Assembly (NCBI GenBank): GCA_029204225.1
Contig: CM055096.1
Location: 67,432,370 to 67,496,369, forward strand
Length of the DNA stretch: 64,000 nucleotides
From: Diphasiastrum complanatum
Lineage: Eukaryota; Streptophyta; Lycopodiopsida; Lycopodiales; Lycopodiaceae
Direction: 5' to 3'
Part shown: one piece after another, positions 1 through 8,976 of the stretch
Layout of the letters: each line of letters opens with the position of its first letter
Position numbering within the stretch: the stretch's first letter is position 1
Program-made: the position numbers and the translations under genes
Notes under the pieces: generated by a model
Seen by the model: the letters and a program-made list of their open reading frames with translations, nothing else
What the model was told of the DNA's origin: nothing
Database searches by the model: none

Positions 1-520
1 GTAGTGGTACTAAAGAACGTGTATTCATATTCAATGGTCCTATAGGTTCTGATTTCATCGCATATTTGAAAACATAGTATCAGCAACCCATGTTTGTGAT
101 TCATTGTAGATTCATGTGTGCTTGCCATAGCAGAAGAACTATTGGATGATAGGGCACCACCTTCGATCTTCATACCTTGGTCTAAAAGACTTTTGTGTCC
201 AACTTAGTGCCTGATGCACATGCTTCGAATGGGAATCCATATTTACAAATCTTTGCAGTTTTGGGGCTAGTTTTTATTGTGCAAGAGGATCGGCAATGAT
301 GTATTTGTTTTCGTACAAAAAGCTTGTAGAGTTGTTTTTGAGTTGAGTCCAACGGAATTTCTATTTTTTTGTTGGTCGAGTCGTGTTTGGCAGGAATAAA
401 TTCACTGATTTTATTTTCAATTCTTGTCACATCTTTTCTTTTGATCGATAAAATGACATACGCATGTACAGAACCCCGGTTCTGGAATTCATAGTGTAAC
501 ATATATATAATGTTTGACAT
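1..520 (-). pseudogene. Helitron Rep/helicase relic (Rep nuclease part)
   Basis: This is a relic of the replication initiator (Rep) part of a Helitron RepHel protein, the enzyme that nicks and joins strands during rolling-circle transposition. A 112-codon stretch reads from 520 down to 182. It shows YEFQNRGSVHAY, the place of the HUH metal-binding motif, then HHC...C and CKYGFPFE, as in Helitron Rep proteins. Below 182 the reading continues in broken frames: VPYHPIVLLLWQAHMN, then YVFKYAMKSEPIGPLN, the region holding the nicking tyrosines. The same segments occur at 52,530-53,010, so this is a third copy of the family found at 51-61 kb. The second histidine of HUH is tyrosine here (HAY), so nuclease activity would be lost. 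The fragment is cut by the window edge. Confidence 0.8.
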
Positions 521-539
521 GGCCTATAATTGTTGTTTT

Positions 540-830
540 GGAATAAATGAATGTTTTCATGAACAAGTATAGTCTCTTAATGAAAAGTATTGGACATCTA
601 ACTGCGCAATTTTTCCAATCAAATTTGTTGTTATATTTTCTCACAAGTTCTTCTATTTTTTCACAATTCTTCTATGTCTCGCGTCTAGCTCAAGGAACCA
701 TCACTGATGACACTTATGCATGCCTTGCCAATGCCACGTTTACAATTTGGTTGGAAGTAGAAAATTATCTACGTTTATCAAGTTTGTCAATGTGAGATGA
801 ACTAGATGATGGATCCATTCTAGTTGGACT
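540..830 (-). pseudogene. Possible Copia gag N-terminus relic
   Basis: Reading from an ATG at 818 downward gives MDPSSSSSHIDKLD, which resembles the opening of some Copia gag proteins (Ser-rich start, then a KLDG-type segment). After about 15 residues the frame is interrupted by stops and I cannot follow the protein further. It lies about 130 bases downstream, on the same strand, of a primer-binding site at 948-959, which is where gag would start. A forward open frame at 547-795 has no recognisable content. The call rests mainly on position and is weak. Confidence 0.3.
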
Positions 831-947
831 AGATCGTTGGCAGAAACAATGATTGTCAGAATACTGTTGTCTACACGTTTGCTGGAAAGACGCCTTGATA
901 GAAACAAGACTGATAATCCGTAGAAAATGCAAATTACTGAAATGTAC

Positions 948-1031
948 GCTCTGATACCATGTCATAAAATGGTGGAGGCACTATGGTATTGGATTAGTAG
1001 AACTGTGATTATAACAGAAGCTTTGATACCA
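948..1031 (-). other. Two Copia primer-binding sites 72 bases apart
   Basis: On the minus strand TGGTATCAGAGC (948-959) matches the usual plant initiator-Met tRNA primer site. A second, decayed version (TGGTATCAAAG, 1021-1031) lies 72 bases upstream on the element. Each is preceded by the complement of TGTCATAAAA, so the LTR end and primer site together appear duplicated in tandem. One copy is probably the working site and the other the product of a small duplication. Confidence 0.6.
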
Positions 1032-1309
1032 TGTCATAAAACCGTGGGGGCGTTTGCGCAAATGAATGACGCAGTAGTGAGACAAAAATTGCACTCTGAT
1101 TAATATCAATAGTGAGTACAATTGCTTGAAGAAATAATTTCAGCTTGTATATATATTTACAGGTGTTGAGAAAAAATATCTAATGCCTTAACTACCATTT
1201 ACTCTAGTTTTGCATCTCTAAAAAGTTGGTAACTGCCCTTAGGATATTTGTTTCTCCCGCTGTTCTAGGGTTGATGATAAGTTAGCGATGTCGATCTACC
1301 AATGTAGCA
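960..1309 (-). repeat. Copia LTR (minus strand), approximate ends
   Basis: This stretch sits next to the primer-binding sites and starts with TG on the plus strand (TGTCATAAAA at 960 and again at 1032). A CA at 1308-1309 is a possible outer end. It holds an AT-rich TATA-like run (AAATATATATACAAGC on the minus strand, about 1,144-1,160), as expected in the U3 part of a retrotransposon promoter. No second LTR copy is visible, so the outer boundary is inferred. Confidence 0.45.
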
Positions 1310-1334
1310 AAAACATGAAAAATCCAAAAAAAAC

Positions 1335-1600
1335 CCGAAGGTGCCCTTTAGACTGAAGGTATGCAAATCTTGTGTAAATCCCTAAGGCACCTGTAGACTG
1401 AAGGCAACAAAGAAGCCGAAAAAGGCAAAACCCGAAGTTGCCTTACACTGAAGGCAGCGAAGAAGACAAAGGTGCCTTAGATTAAAGACATCAAAGAAGG
1501 CGAAGGTGCCTTAGATTAAAGATAGCGAAGAAACCGAAGGTGCCTTAGATTAAATGCATCAAAAAAGCCAAAAAAGACGAAGGTGCCTTAAAATGGTTTT
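1335..1600. repeat. Minisatellite, GGTGCCTTAGATTAAA-type units
   Basis: An imperfect tandem array of units about 35-45 bases long. Each contains a variant of GAAGGTGCCTTAGATTAAAG followed by a CAAAGAAG- or CGAAGAAG-type segment. The four units between about 1,470 and 1,600 are the most regular. The core GGTGCCTTAGATTAAA also occurs once at about 2,206 in the neighbouring gypsy LTR, so the array may have grown from a retroelement sequence. It replaces the part of the Copia RT coding region that should follow the RT relic. Confidence 0.7.
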
Positions 1601-2036
1601 TAAGGCATTCTGGCCACTTTGTCTCATTTTTCGCAAAGAGGCGAAAGTCGAGCTTTCCTTCTGTCGATGCTTCCGTCTGTTTTGTACCTGAAAATTGAAA
1701 ATCCATTTGCAATCAACTACATTTCTACTAGCAAATAATTCGACAATTGTCCATGTCTGGTTCTTGATAAGAGATGAATACTCTTTATCCATAGCTTCTT
1801 TCCAGAGATCAGAATTGAGTGCCTCTTCGACAGTAGTCGACTCTTGAACAAGATAGGCTAGGGACTCGTCAATATACCTGATAGGTGGTCTACTAGTTCT
1901 TGATGATCTTCTGGAGAATAGAGGAAGTTGATCACTTTCATCATGCTGTAGTTGCTGAACTGCAACATCATTATTTTCAGATTCGTCATTGATATATTGT
2001 TCGTTGAAAGTAGATGCTACATACCTATGTAACTAG
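1600..2036 (-). pseudogene. Copia pol relic: integrase-RT linker and RT start
   Basis: Read on the minus strand from about 2,036, this is the variable linker between integrase and reverse transcriptase followed by the first RT residues. Visible segments are SRRSSRTSRPPIRYIDES, VEEALNSDLWKEAMDKEYS, NQTWTIVELFASRNVVDCKW and IFNFQVQN. The order (EAM..E..SL..N.TW..V.LP.....V..KW.F) is that of Copia RT before the LVAKGF motif. The protein degrades into the minisatellite just after this point, so the catalytic YVDD part is absent. It is likely the same element as the LTR at 960-1,309, with gag to integrase missing or rearranged. Confidence 0.8.
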
Positions 2037-2068
2037 CAGTACTTTAGACCCCTGTTAGTCCATTTAAT

Positions 2069-3079
2069 GTTGGGGGCTAAATGTCAAGGTACCCTTAGGA
2101 TTAAGGGTATGTGCCCTTGGATAAGGACAGGCAAGTGACTATACCTTAGTCGGAGGTATGGAGTCACGTGACCCTTGGATAAGGGGTACTTTAGTATTAA
2201 GGGTAGGTGCCTTAGATTAAAACACTAGTGTCCTTGGTTAAGAGCAGGTAGGTGTCTATGCTCTGGATGGAGGTATGGAACCTAGAGAGGTGTTAGAAAG
2301 TCATTGGATGACTATTTTTCTAAACCTTGGGCCTCAACCTTGAACCATATCACTTTATTAGTCTAGGACCAAAGTATACATGCACAACTTGGGCAATGGG
2401 ACCTAGTAGGAGGGTGCCCTTCTAAAGTTTCCATTGAGTTCCCAACTCCCACAAGAAAGGCATTCAAAGAGTCATAGGTTATGGAAGGAGTCTCTTGACC
2501 TTCCATAAGCCTATGGAGGCTCTTGGAGATTCTTTAACTCCCCTAGGCTTCTCTCTCTTTCATTGGATGAGCACGGAACTCCATAGTGCATTGGAGGGGT
2601 CCATGGGCCATCTATATGAGGGTAGTAGGGCGCCCATTGAGAGGGGAGAAATCTCTCTTGTTTGCTTTCTTATGTTCTAGTGTTGCTACTAGTGTGTAGA
2701 GTGCTTTCTTGTGGTAGTATGCTTAAGGTTTGGACCTTGCTTATGGTATGGGACATAAGTAGGGTTTGGATCTTGAGTATGCTATGAGGTGTCATGGTAT
2801 GCTTGTGATTTGTTTATGGTTAGCAAGGGGGTGCTAGATAGGTCTTGCTTGGAGCTTGAATCTAGCTATGGTTGGGTGGTGAATACTTGAGGCCAGCTTG
2901 TTATCTATCTTTGTGTTTAAAGAGTAGGGACACAGGTGGAGGAGAGATCCTTGAAGTCTTGTAGGTGGAGGCATCCTAACTTGGAGTTGGGGAGCATCTT
3001 GAAACTTGTAGGTTGCCTGGAGGACATTTGGAGGCTCTACCTTGGATTTGGAGGACTTCCTCACCTTTACTTGTAAAAG
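2069..3079 (+). repeat. Putative 5' LTR of a gypsy element
   Basis: The segment starts with TGTTGGGGGCTAAATG at 2,069, a common kind of LTR start, and stops just before a primer-binding site at 3,080. It contains several short internal repeats (CCCTTGGATAAGG and CCTTAGATTAAA types). The 3' partner LTR is not in the window because the element is truncated at about 5,905, so both ends are inferred. The last bases before the primer site are not CA, which leaves the exact end unclear. No protein-coding region is evident in it. Confidence 0.45.
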
Positions 3080-4116
3080 TGGTATCAGAGATAGACAAAG
3101 GATGGTAACCTTTCTAACATTGTTCAAGTTCTATTAAGATCACCAACTAAATTTTTTTTGGGAAAGATTATTGGCTTTTCTAGTTGTAGGAAGCTTGTAG
3201 TTGAAGTACCCAATGAATCTAGTTCTCTTTGGAAGAGAGTAGTGATGCTTATAGAATTGTTTAGGGGCTGATTTTTTATCATGTTAGAGAAGTTTTGAAG
3301 TGGGCTTTGGGTTTTTAAAAGTTCTTAAAAAAGATTTGTGGGATGGTTAGAGGAAGTCTTCCTCTACATACACAAACTTTTTTTTTGCAAAAAGATTGAT
3401 TCTAGCTATGTGTTTTGATCAAAACTAGTGTTTTTTTTTTGCATAAATGAAGTGTTTGAAGTTCTTATTTTCATTTTAAAGTTTTGTTTTTCAGACTTGT
3501 AAATCTAAAAATCAGATTTGAAAAGTGAAATTTTCATCCAAAGTTCATTAGTTACACTTGTCTGTCTCCTAGTTTCATGAAAATGACAATGTAGAAAGGA
3601 AATGATTGTGTAACTTTGTGCATAAAACAAGTTTTGAAGTTCTTTTTTTGGTCATTTTGAAGTTCAGATTTTCAGATCTGTAAATCTGTAAATCTAAAAA
3701 TCAGATCTGAAAATTGAAGTTTTCATAAAGCTTCATTAGTTATCCATTTCTAGACACTAGTTTCATGGATTTGGAGATCTAGAATAGTGAGAAATGTGAA
3801 AACTTTGGTTGCTTTTGAAATGACAATTGGAATTGGAATTGGAATGGGAACTTTATGTAAACATTAGCTTGGATTAGTTAATTGAAGCTTACATAAGTAT
3901 TTGGTTTTCATTTTTGCTTTTGATCAAGGCAAATGTAGCTTGTTGTTGTTTCCCTCTTAAGCTTGGATAGAGCTTGCAAATAGTAGGCTTGGATTGAGCT
4001 TACAAACAATAAGATTGAATGAATAGAAGTAAATGCATTTTATTTGCATTGGATGTAACAATTGAAGCATTTATATCATTCTAATTTGAGCACTTGTTGT
4101 TGTATTTGCATAATAG
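3080..4116 (+). other. Gypsy primer-binding site and untranslated leader
   Basis: TGGTATCAGAG at 3,080-3,090 is an initiator-Met-type primer-binding site. About 1 kb of AT-rich sequence follows before gag. Within it, two blocks at about 3,430-3,560 and 3,600-3,740 are related to each other: both carry GTTTTGAAGTTCTT-like, AATCTAAAAATCAGATCTGAAAA-like and CATTAGTTA-like segments. This suggests an old internal duplication. I see no gene. Confidence 0.6.
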
Positions 4117-5274
4117 GAAAACACACAAGCAACTTCAATTAATCAAACCAATGAAAACCCAACATTCGATCTATCAAACCCATCCAATGTGGCACAAGCT
4201 TTTGAACTTTTATACCAACAAATTCAAGCCACTAATAAGCAGCTTCTTGAAACTAATCAAAGAAACCAAGACTTAGAGTCTAGGTTAGCCAATCAGAAGA
4301 AGCATGTAGTTCCACCTCCCGTAAAAGTGTTTAAGGGGGAGAGGAAAGATAGGAACTTACAAGTGGTAAGTTCTTGGCTAAATGGTTGGAACAAATACTT
4401 TGTTATGAACCAATTCCCTAAATCTGAAAAGTTATCCACTATTACCATGTTCCTTGAAGGAAGAGCCTTAGTTTGGTGGGATGACTTAGTTGCAAAGGGC
4501 AATCAACCTTGTACATGGGACTATTTTTCCAAACTTTATAGAGATTATTTTGTATCACTTTTAGATGACTATGAATACTTCCAAAAGTTGAGTCATCTAA
4601 CCATGAATAAAGGTTTGGAACAATTTATTCAAGATTTCCATGAGTACCTGAATCCACTTTATAGTGACATTCTGTCTAAGGTACAAATGTTAATGGTCAT
4701 TGATGGGTTACCAAAAGATTATCAAGTGGATGTTTGTAGGAACCTTTCAAAAACCCTAGAAGATGCTATTAGGGCTGCAAAATACTTTGATGACACACCT
4801 AAGCCACCTAGGGGTCAACAACTTAATGAGCAGAAAAAAGGTTTTCAATTTAAGAGAAAGGATAAAGAAGTTGTTAGTGAAACACATCCCAATTCCAACA
4901 ATCCTAAGAAAACCAAGAAAAACTTAAAAAATCATCAAGGTGGCAACGATAAAACTGAAGCTCATAAGAAGAACATGTGCTTCAAGTGCAATGGCGAGGG
5001 TCACCTTGCACGTGATTGCGTCAAAAAACAAGCTTCAATCTTAGGTAATCTATCTCAAAATAATGAGATGAATGTTTGTTTCCTTAGTTCTTTAGTTTTT
5101 GGACCTAATGAACTTATTTGCATTAAAGGTAAAGTTAATGATCAAGTTGTTAATGTTCTTTTTGACACGAGATCCACTCATAACTTTATTAATGTAAATT
5201 TGGTGCAGACGCTAAACCTTTCTACTAGAAATAGGAAAAAAAAAATACTGTGTGACAATGGCATCAGGAAGTAA
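4117..5274 (+). pseudogene. Gypsy gag and start of protease
   Basis: Gag forms the particle shell and binds the RNA genome. A single frame runs 4,117-5,274. It carries the retrotransposon gag core (ALVWWDDLVAKGNQPCTWDY, YEYFQKLSHLTMNKGLEQFI), a basic linker, a CCHC zinc knuckle (CFKCNGEGHLARDC, near residue 263 from the GTG at 4,189), then the start of the aspartic protease. The protease active site reads DTRSTHNF where DTGATHSF is normal, so the essential Gly is Arg and activity is probably lost. No in-frame ATG precedes the conserved part; the frame opens right after a stop at about 4,114, so the natural start has been lost or lies elsewhere. The frame breaks at about 5,245 in an A-rich run, and the protease continues in another frame. 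Confidence 0.85.
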
Positions 5275-5905
5275 TTCCAATTTGATAGATTTTATTGTTC
5301 CTGGTGTAGAATTGCAAATTCAGGATTATTTTGAAAAACTAGAATTCCATGCTCTTGCATTAGCTAATGTAGATATTTTTCTCGGGCAACAATGGCATTT
5401 TGATAAGAACAAGTCATTGAAAATTAATTTTGTTGAGAAATGTTTATCTTTTATGCATGAGAATTCTTTAATTAAGATCAAGACTGGTTTAAGTGTTGAC
5501 ACTAAAAATGTTAACCCTTATTCTAAACAAGAACTTAATTTTATTATGAAGAATTTTGATTTTAAAGTTATTTATGTTTTCATAATGATATCATTTGCTG
5601 CAATGATGAAAAGCTTAACATAAATGCCATGAATATACCCAGTGAGAACACTACAGAATTTGAAACCTATAATGAACTTAGGCAGGAATTCATTGATGTT
5701 TTTTTAGACCTTCCTATAGGTTTACCACCAGAAAGGACAATTGATCATAAGTTTGACCTAATACTTGGAGCAATTCCAATCGCACAGCGTCCTTATAGAA
5801 TGAGTGCATTGGAAGAGGCTGAGCTAAATAGGCAATTACATGATTACCTGAAAAAGAGGTGGGTACAATCTAGTAAGTCTCCTTGGGCATCACCAGTTGC
5901 ACAGA
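5252..5905 (+). pseudogene. Gypsy protease end and RT start
   Basis: This continues the gypsy polyprotein from 4,117. The frame at 5,252-5,623 holds the second half of the protease (VELQIQDYFEKLEFHALALA, then NVDIFLGQQW, matching the conserved D..LGM.W segment). The frame from 5,629 holds the linker and RT N-terminus (EFIDVFLDLPIGLPPERTID, HKFDLILGAIPIAQRPYRMS, SKSPWASPVA). The expected next RT segment (LF/VVKKKDG and onward) is missing, because a gag of opposite orientation begins at about 5,905. At least one frameshift and one stop separate the pieces. Confidence 0.85.
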
Positions 5906-6850
5906 TGACAAAATCTATGTGTCAGTCTCAGATTTTGCTGTAGGACTAGACACTTGTTCGTTGTATGGTTTTGTGTGCACACTGAACACCATACACTCTC
6001 CCATCGTAGATACTGTAGCTGGTTTGGTTCCGGTTGATGTGGCGTTACTGCTACAGCTCCCTATATGGCCTTCCGTTTCTGATCAAACTGTGTCGTAAGT
6101 TGCTCCATCTGCTATTTGTGTAATTTTGTCATTTGATCCAACGACAGTTCTGTGGATAGAGTGGATGCATTTGATGATGATGATGCGATCGAAGGAGTAG
6201 GAGTGTGGGTGGATGGATATTCGTCGTCAGATCTCTCATCCTCTTCTCTAATGACATCTTCCATAGCTTCTTGTAGAGTAGCGTACTGCTCCCATCGTTT
6301 CAGTTCTCTTCTGATGCTTCGTGGTAATTTGGCTAGGAGCCACATGATCACCGCATGATTGGGAATTAGGGCTGCACTGCACTCGAATCGTAGATGTTTG
6401 ACCCGTTCAATATAGTTCTTGACCCTTCTCGTTTTCCCATCTTGACTTTGCTGAGCAGGAGAAACGAGTCTTCTAGGAACTTCCTTGGTTTAAAGCACGT
6501 AATGAGAGCCACTTTAACCGCTTCCCAGATAGATTTTTCATCCTCTGACAGGTTGAAAAACCAATCCTGAGCCACTGTTAATAAGGACATGAGAAACAAT
6601 ATCATTTTTTTGCAGGTGTCCGTTCGCCGTAGATTTCACAAGCTTGTTCGTAGATATGGAGGAATTGGATGGGATCTGATGATCCGTCGTATTTTGGTAT
6701 TTCCATCCATGGTGCTCTCCGGACTGCTTGCAAGGGAGCGACAGGTACAGGTTGGCCCATTGGTTCCATTGATGCTGGTTTCGGTTCTGCCTCTTATTGT
6801 GCAGCTGCTAATCTAGGAAGGTGTGGTGCTTGATTTGCTATCCTTCTTTG
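5906..6850 (-). pseudogene. Gypsy gag, opposite strand, frameshifted
   Basis: Read from about 6,850 down: a Pro-rich start (PMGQPVPVAPLQAVRRAPWM), then EIPKYDGSSDPIQFLHIYEQ, LTVAQDWFFNLSEDEKSIW, IWEAVKVALITCF, MWLLAKLPRSIRRELKRW, an acidic Ser-rich tail, and finally WCSVCTQNHTTNKC, a zinc knuckle of C-X2-C-X3-H-X4-C spacing. This order is that of a Ty3-gypsy gag. There are frame changes at about 6,605 (an A7 run) and about 6,400, plus a TAG or TGA in places, so it is dead. The gag type differs from the forward gag at 4.1-5.3 kb. It belongs with the primer site at 8,152-8,170 and the LTR at 8,172-8,976. Confidence 0.8.
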
Positions 6851-8151
6851 TGCTATTGATTGTCTCGAGATTCATCCGATGGTGTGTTCCAAAGTAGTTG
6901 GATCTTGCTTGTAGAGTGGGATGCAGTCTGGATCTTAAGGATCTGATCAATCTGATCGGCCGGAAGTGAAATTTAGACCTTGTACGGTGGTTTTTCCTTG
7001 ATAGATTTTTACTCCTTGCACTGATTGACCTGAGATTTTGATAGAAGCTAGATCTGATACAGATCTTTCCACTGATCTAGTCTGCAAGGGTTCTCTTGTG
7101 CGAGGGTTGGCTGTGCGAGGGTTGTTTAGCTATTTTTTGTAGATAAAAACTTGATATCTCTCAGATCTTTGGGAACCAACTCTTGCAAGGATCACAGTAG
7201 CTGGATCTGGGACATATCTCACTATGGAATTCTCTGTGAGAGTTAACTCTCGCACTAAGTGAAAATTTCACTGTATGTGAGGGTTCAAAACCACTCTTTT
7301 GGCTTGATCTTCACCAAATCTCTATATTAACTCTTGCAGGCTTCATCACTAATGAAAATTGACATTCTGAATTGATTGAGAGGGTCTACGAGAGTTCTTA
7401 CTAGAAGGATTTGCTGAATCTTCATTTTTTAGTGATTTTTTAGCACTTAAATGCTCATTGGAATCAAACTAACTCTCGCAAGCTCTTCGGTGTCCTTGTC
7501 TCTAAGAGATGGAGCATCAAAATCCTCTACGAGAGTTCCTGCGCACTTGAACTGAAAATTTTGGTGTCTATGAGGGTTCTCTGGTACTTTCATGTCTTTT
7601 TTTCATTATGAACTCTCGCACAGGCACTCAGACATCAAACTAACTCTCGCAAGCTTCTCTGTATCCTGGTCTCACTGAGATGGAACTTTAGAGGGCTTTG
7701 CGAGAGTTCTGGTGAAGATTTGCATTTTTTTTGGATTTTTTCAAGCATTTTTTGAATTTTTTATGATTTTTGCAATCTGCTTGGAACTAACTCTCACAGG
7801 CTTCTATGCAAGTCTAGGACATTACCTTGGAGCTGTTGCCAGTCATGCAAGAGTTAGTTCTCACTAGTTTTGGAGATATTAAAATCTGATGAGATTTTAG
7901 GCTCTTTTTCCCTCCAAAATGCAGATTCGTGTATTTTTTTTTTCGGCTTTTTGACTGGTTGGTTTGAGTTTCAAGCCCTTAGAGGCTGTTCAAGGCCTCC
8001 TCTACCCTCTCACACCTCCTCCGCTAGCTGTGAACAGTCCAAACACAAAAAAATACAGAAAACTAACTCTAAACTCCCAAAAATCTACCTAAAACTACTC
8101 TAAAAAGCAAGAAAATAGCTAAAATGCAACTACACTAGTTAGTGGAAACCT
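6851..8151 (-). other. Gypsy leader with interspersed repeats
   Basis: About 1.3 kb of non-coding leader lies between the primer-binding site and gag of the minus-strand gypsy element. A short motif, AACTCTCGCA (and AACTCTTGCA), recurs in both orientations about every 60-150 bases from about 7,080 to 7,860, often with a GCTTC or CTTCT neighbour. No coding potential or known RNA structure was recognised. Confidence 0.6.
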
Positions 8152-8170
8152 ATCCCCGGCAACGACGCCA
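8152..8170 (-). other. Gypsy primer-binding site, tRNA-Asp type
   Basis: On the minus strand the sequence reads TGGCGTCGTTGCCGGGGA. It differs by one base from TGGCGCCGTTGCCGGGGA, the primer site used by many plant gypsy elements of the Tat/Athila group. It starts one base inside the LTR that ends at 8,172. The single change (C to T at a CG) fits cytosine deamination. Confidence 0.85.
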
Positions 8171-8171
8171 C

Positions 8172-8976
8172 TGTAGGGACTTCAATCTGACGTTGTAATA
8201 GCCCTCCCGCTTGTCAACAAGGGTTAGTTCACTGGATAGGCACCTAACTATGCATAGATGCTACTTTTAGTTCGTTCCCTACTTTTTATCTAACTCTACC
8301 TCCACTAACACTACTCACACTAACTCTACTCCCCTAACTAGCTTCATCGTGATTGTTGGTGAAGGGGAAGGTTAGAATAGAAGAGAAAGAAGGAGAAGAA
8401 AGAATGATAGAGATAGAGTTAGGGGGAGGTTAGCTCACAAGCTCAAGATGCTTGCTAATGGAAAAACCATAACTATTAAAACAAGAACATAGAAATGGAA
8501 ACAATAAGCAACACACAACAAAAGGCATTAGCATGAGTGCTTAGCTAATGATGATGCTTGACTCTCCAATCTGGTAGAGTTTCCTCCTTCTCATTAAGCA
8601 TGCAAATAGAGTACAAATGGTGCCTTTTTATAAAGTGGAGAAGGCCCTTGCCCCAAAATCCTATTGGCTAATATTTACATCGATCCTATCCATTCATCTT
8701 GGACCCAGCTTGATCCAAGGGTCCACAAAAAGTACATTGAAATTCACAGAGTCCCAAATTGGACCCAACTCTAAAAAAGTAATCTCTAAGTTTAAAATTG
8801 ACTTTGGGCCTCAAGTTTTATTTTACTTACAAAGGTCCCAAGCCTATTATTTTAATTACAACTTAGCTTGCGTGCTCATTGGGCCATGGGCTTATACGCG
8901 CATGATGCCATGCCCTCGCAACACATTTTATTGGTCGATTTTATTTATTTACAGTTCGTCGGGAATACCCCCAACA
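8172..8976 (-). repeat. 5' LTR of the minus-strand gypsy element
   Basis: On the minus strand the LTR starts TGTTGGGGGTATTCCCGACG (at 8,976) and ends AAGTCCCTACA (at 8,172), giving TG...CA ends and a length of 805 bases. It abuts the primer-binding site. On its outer side it meets forward gypsy RT sequence at 8,977. No 3' LTR partner is visible; the element ends inside gag at about 5,905. A forward open frame runs through the LTR into the downstream pol, but this is chance. Confidence 0.75.

Noticed and set aside
182-520. HUH protein of a single-stranded DNA virus integrated in the genome
   Set aside because: The HUH motif is followed by CKYGFPFE and the family elsewhere carries a PIF1-type helicase with Helitron order, which fits a Helitron and not a viral Rep.
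1335-1600. CRISPR-like array
   Set aside because: The units are imperfect and grade into each other without unique spacers of constant length; the setting is a plant nuclear genome.
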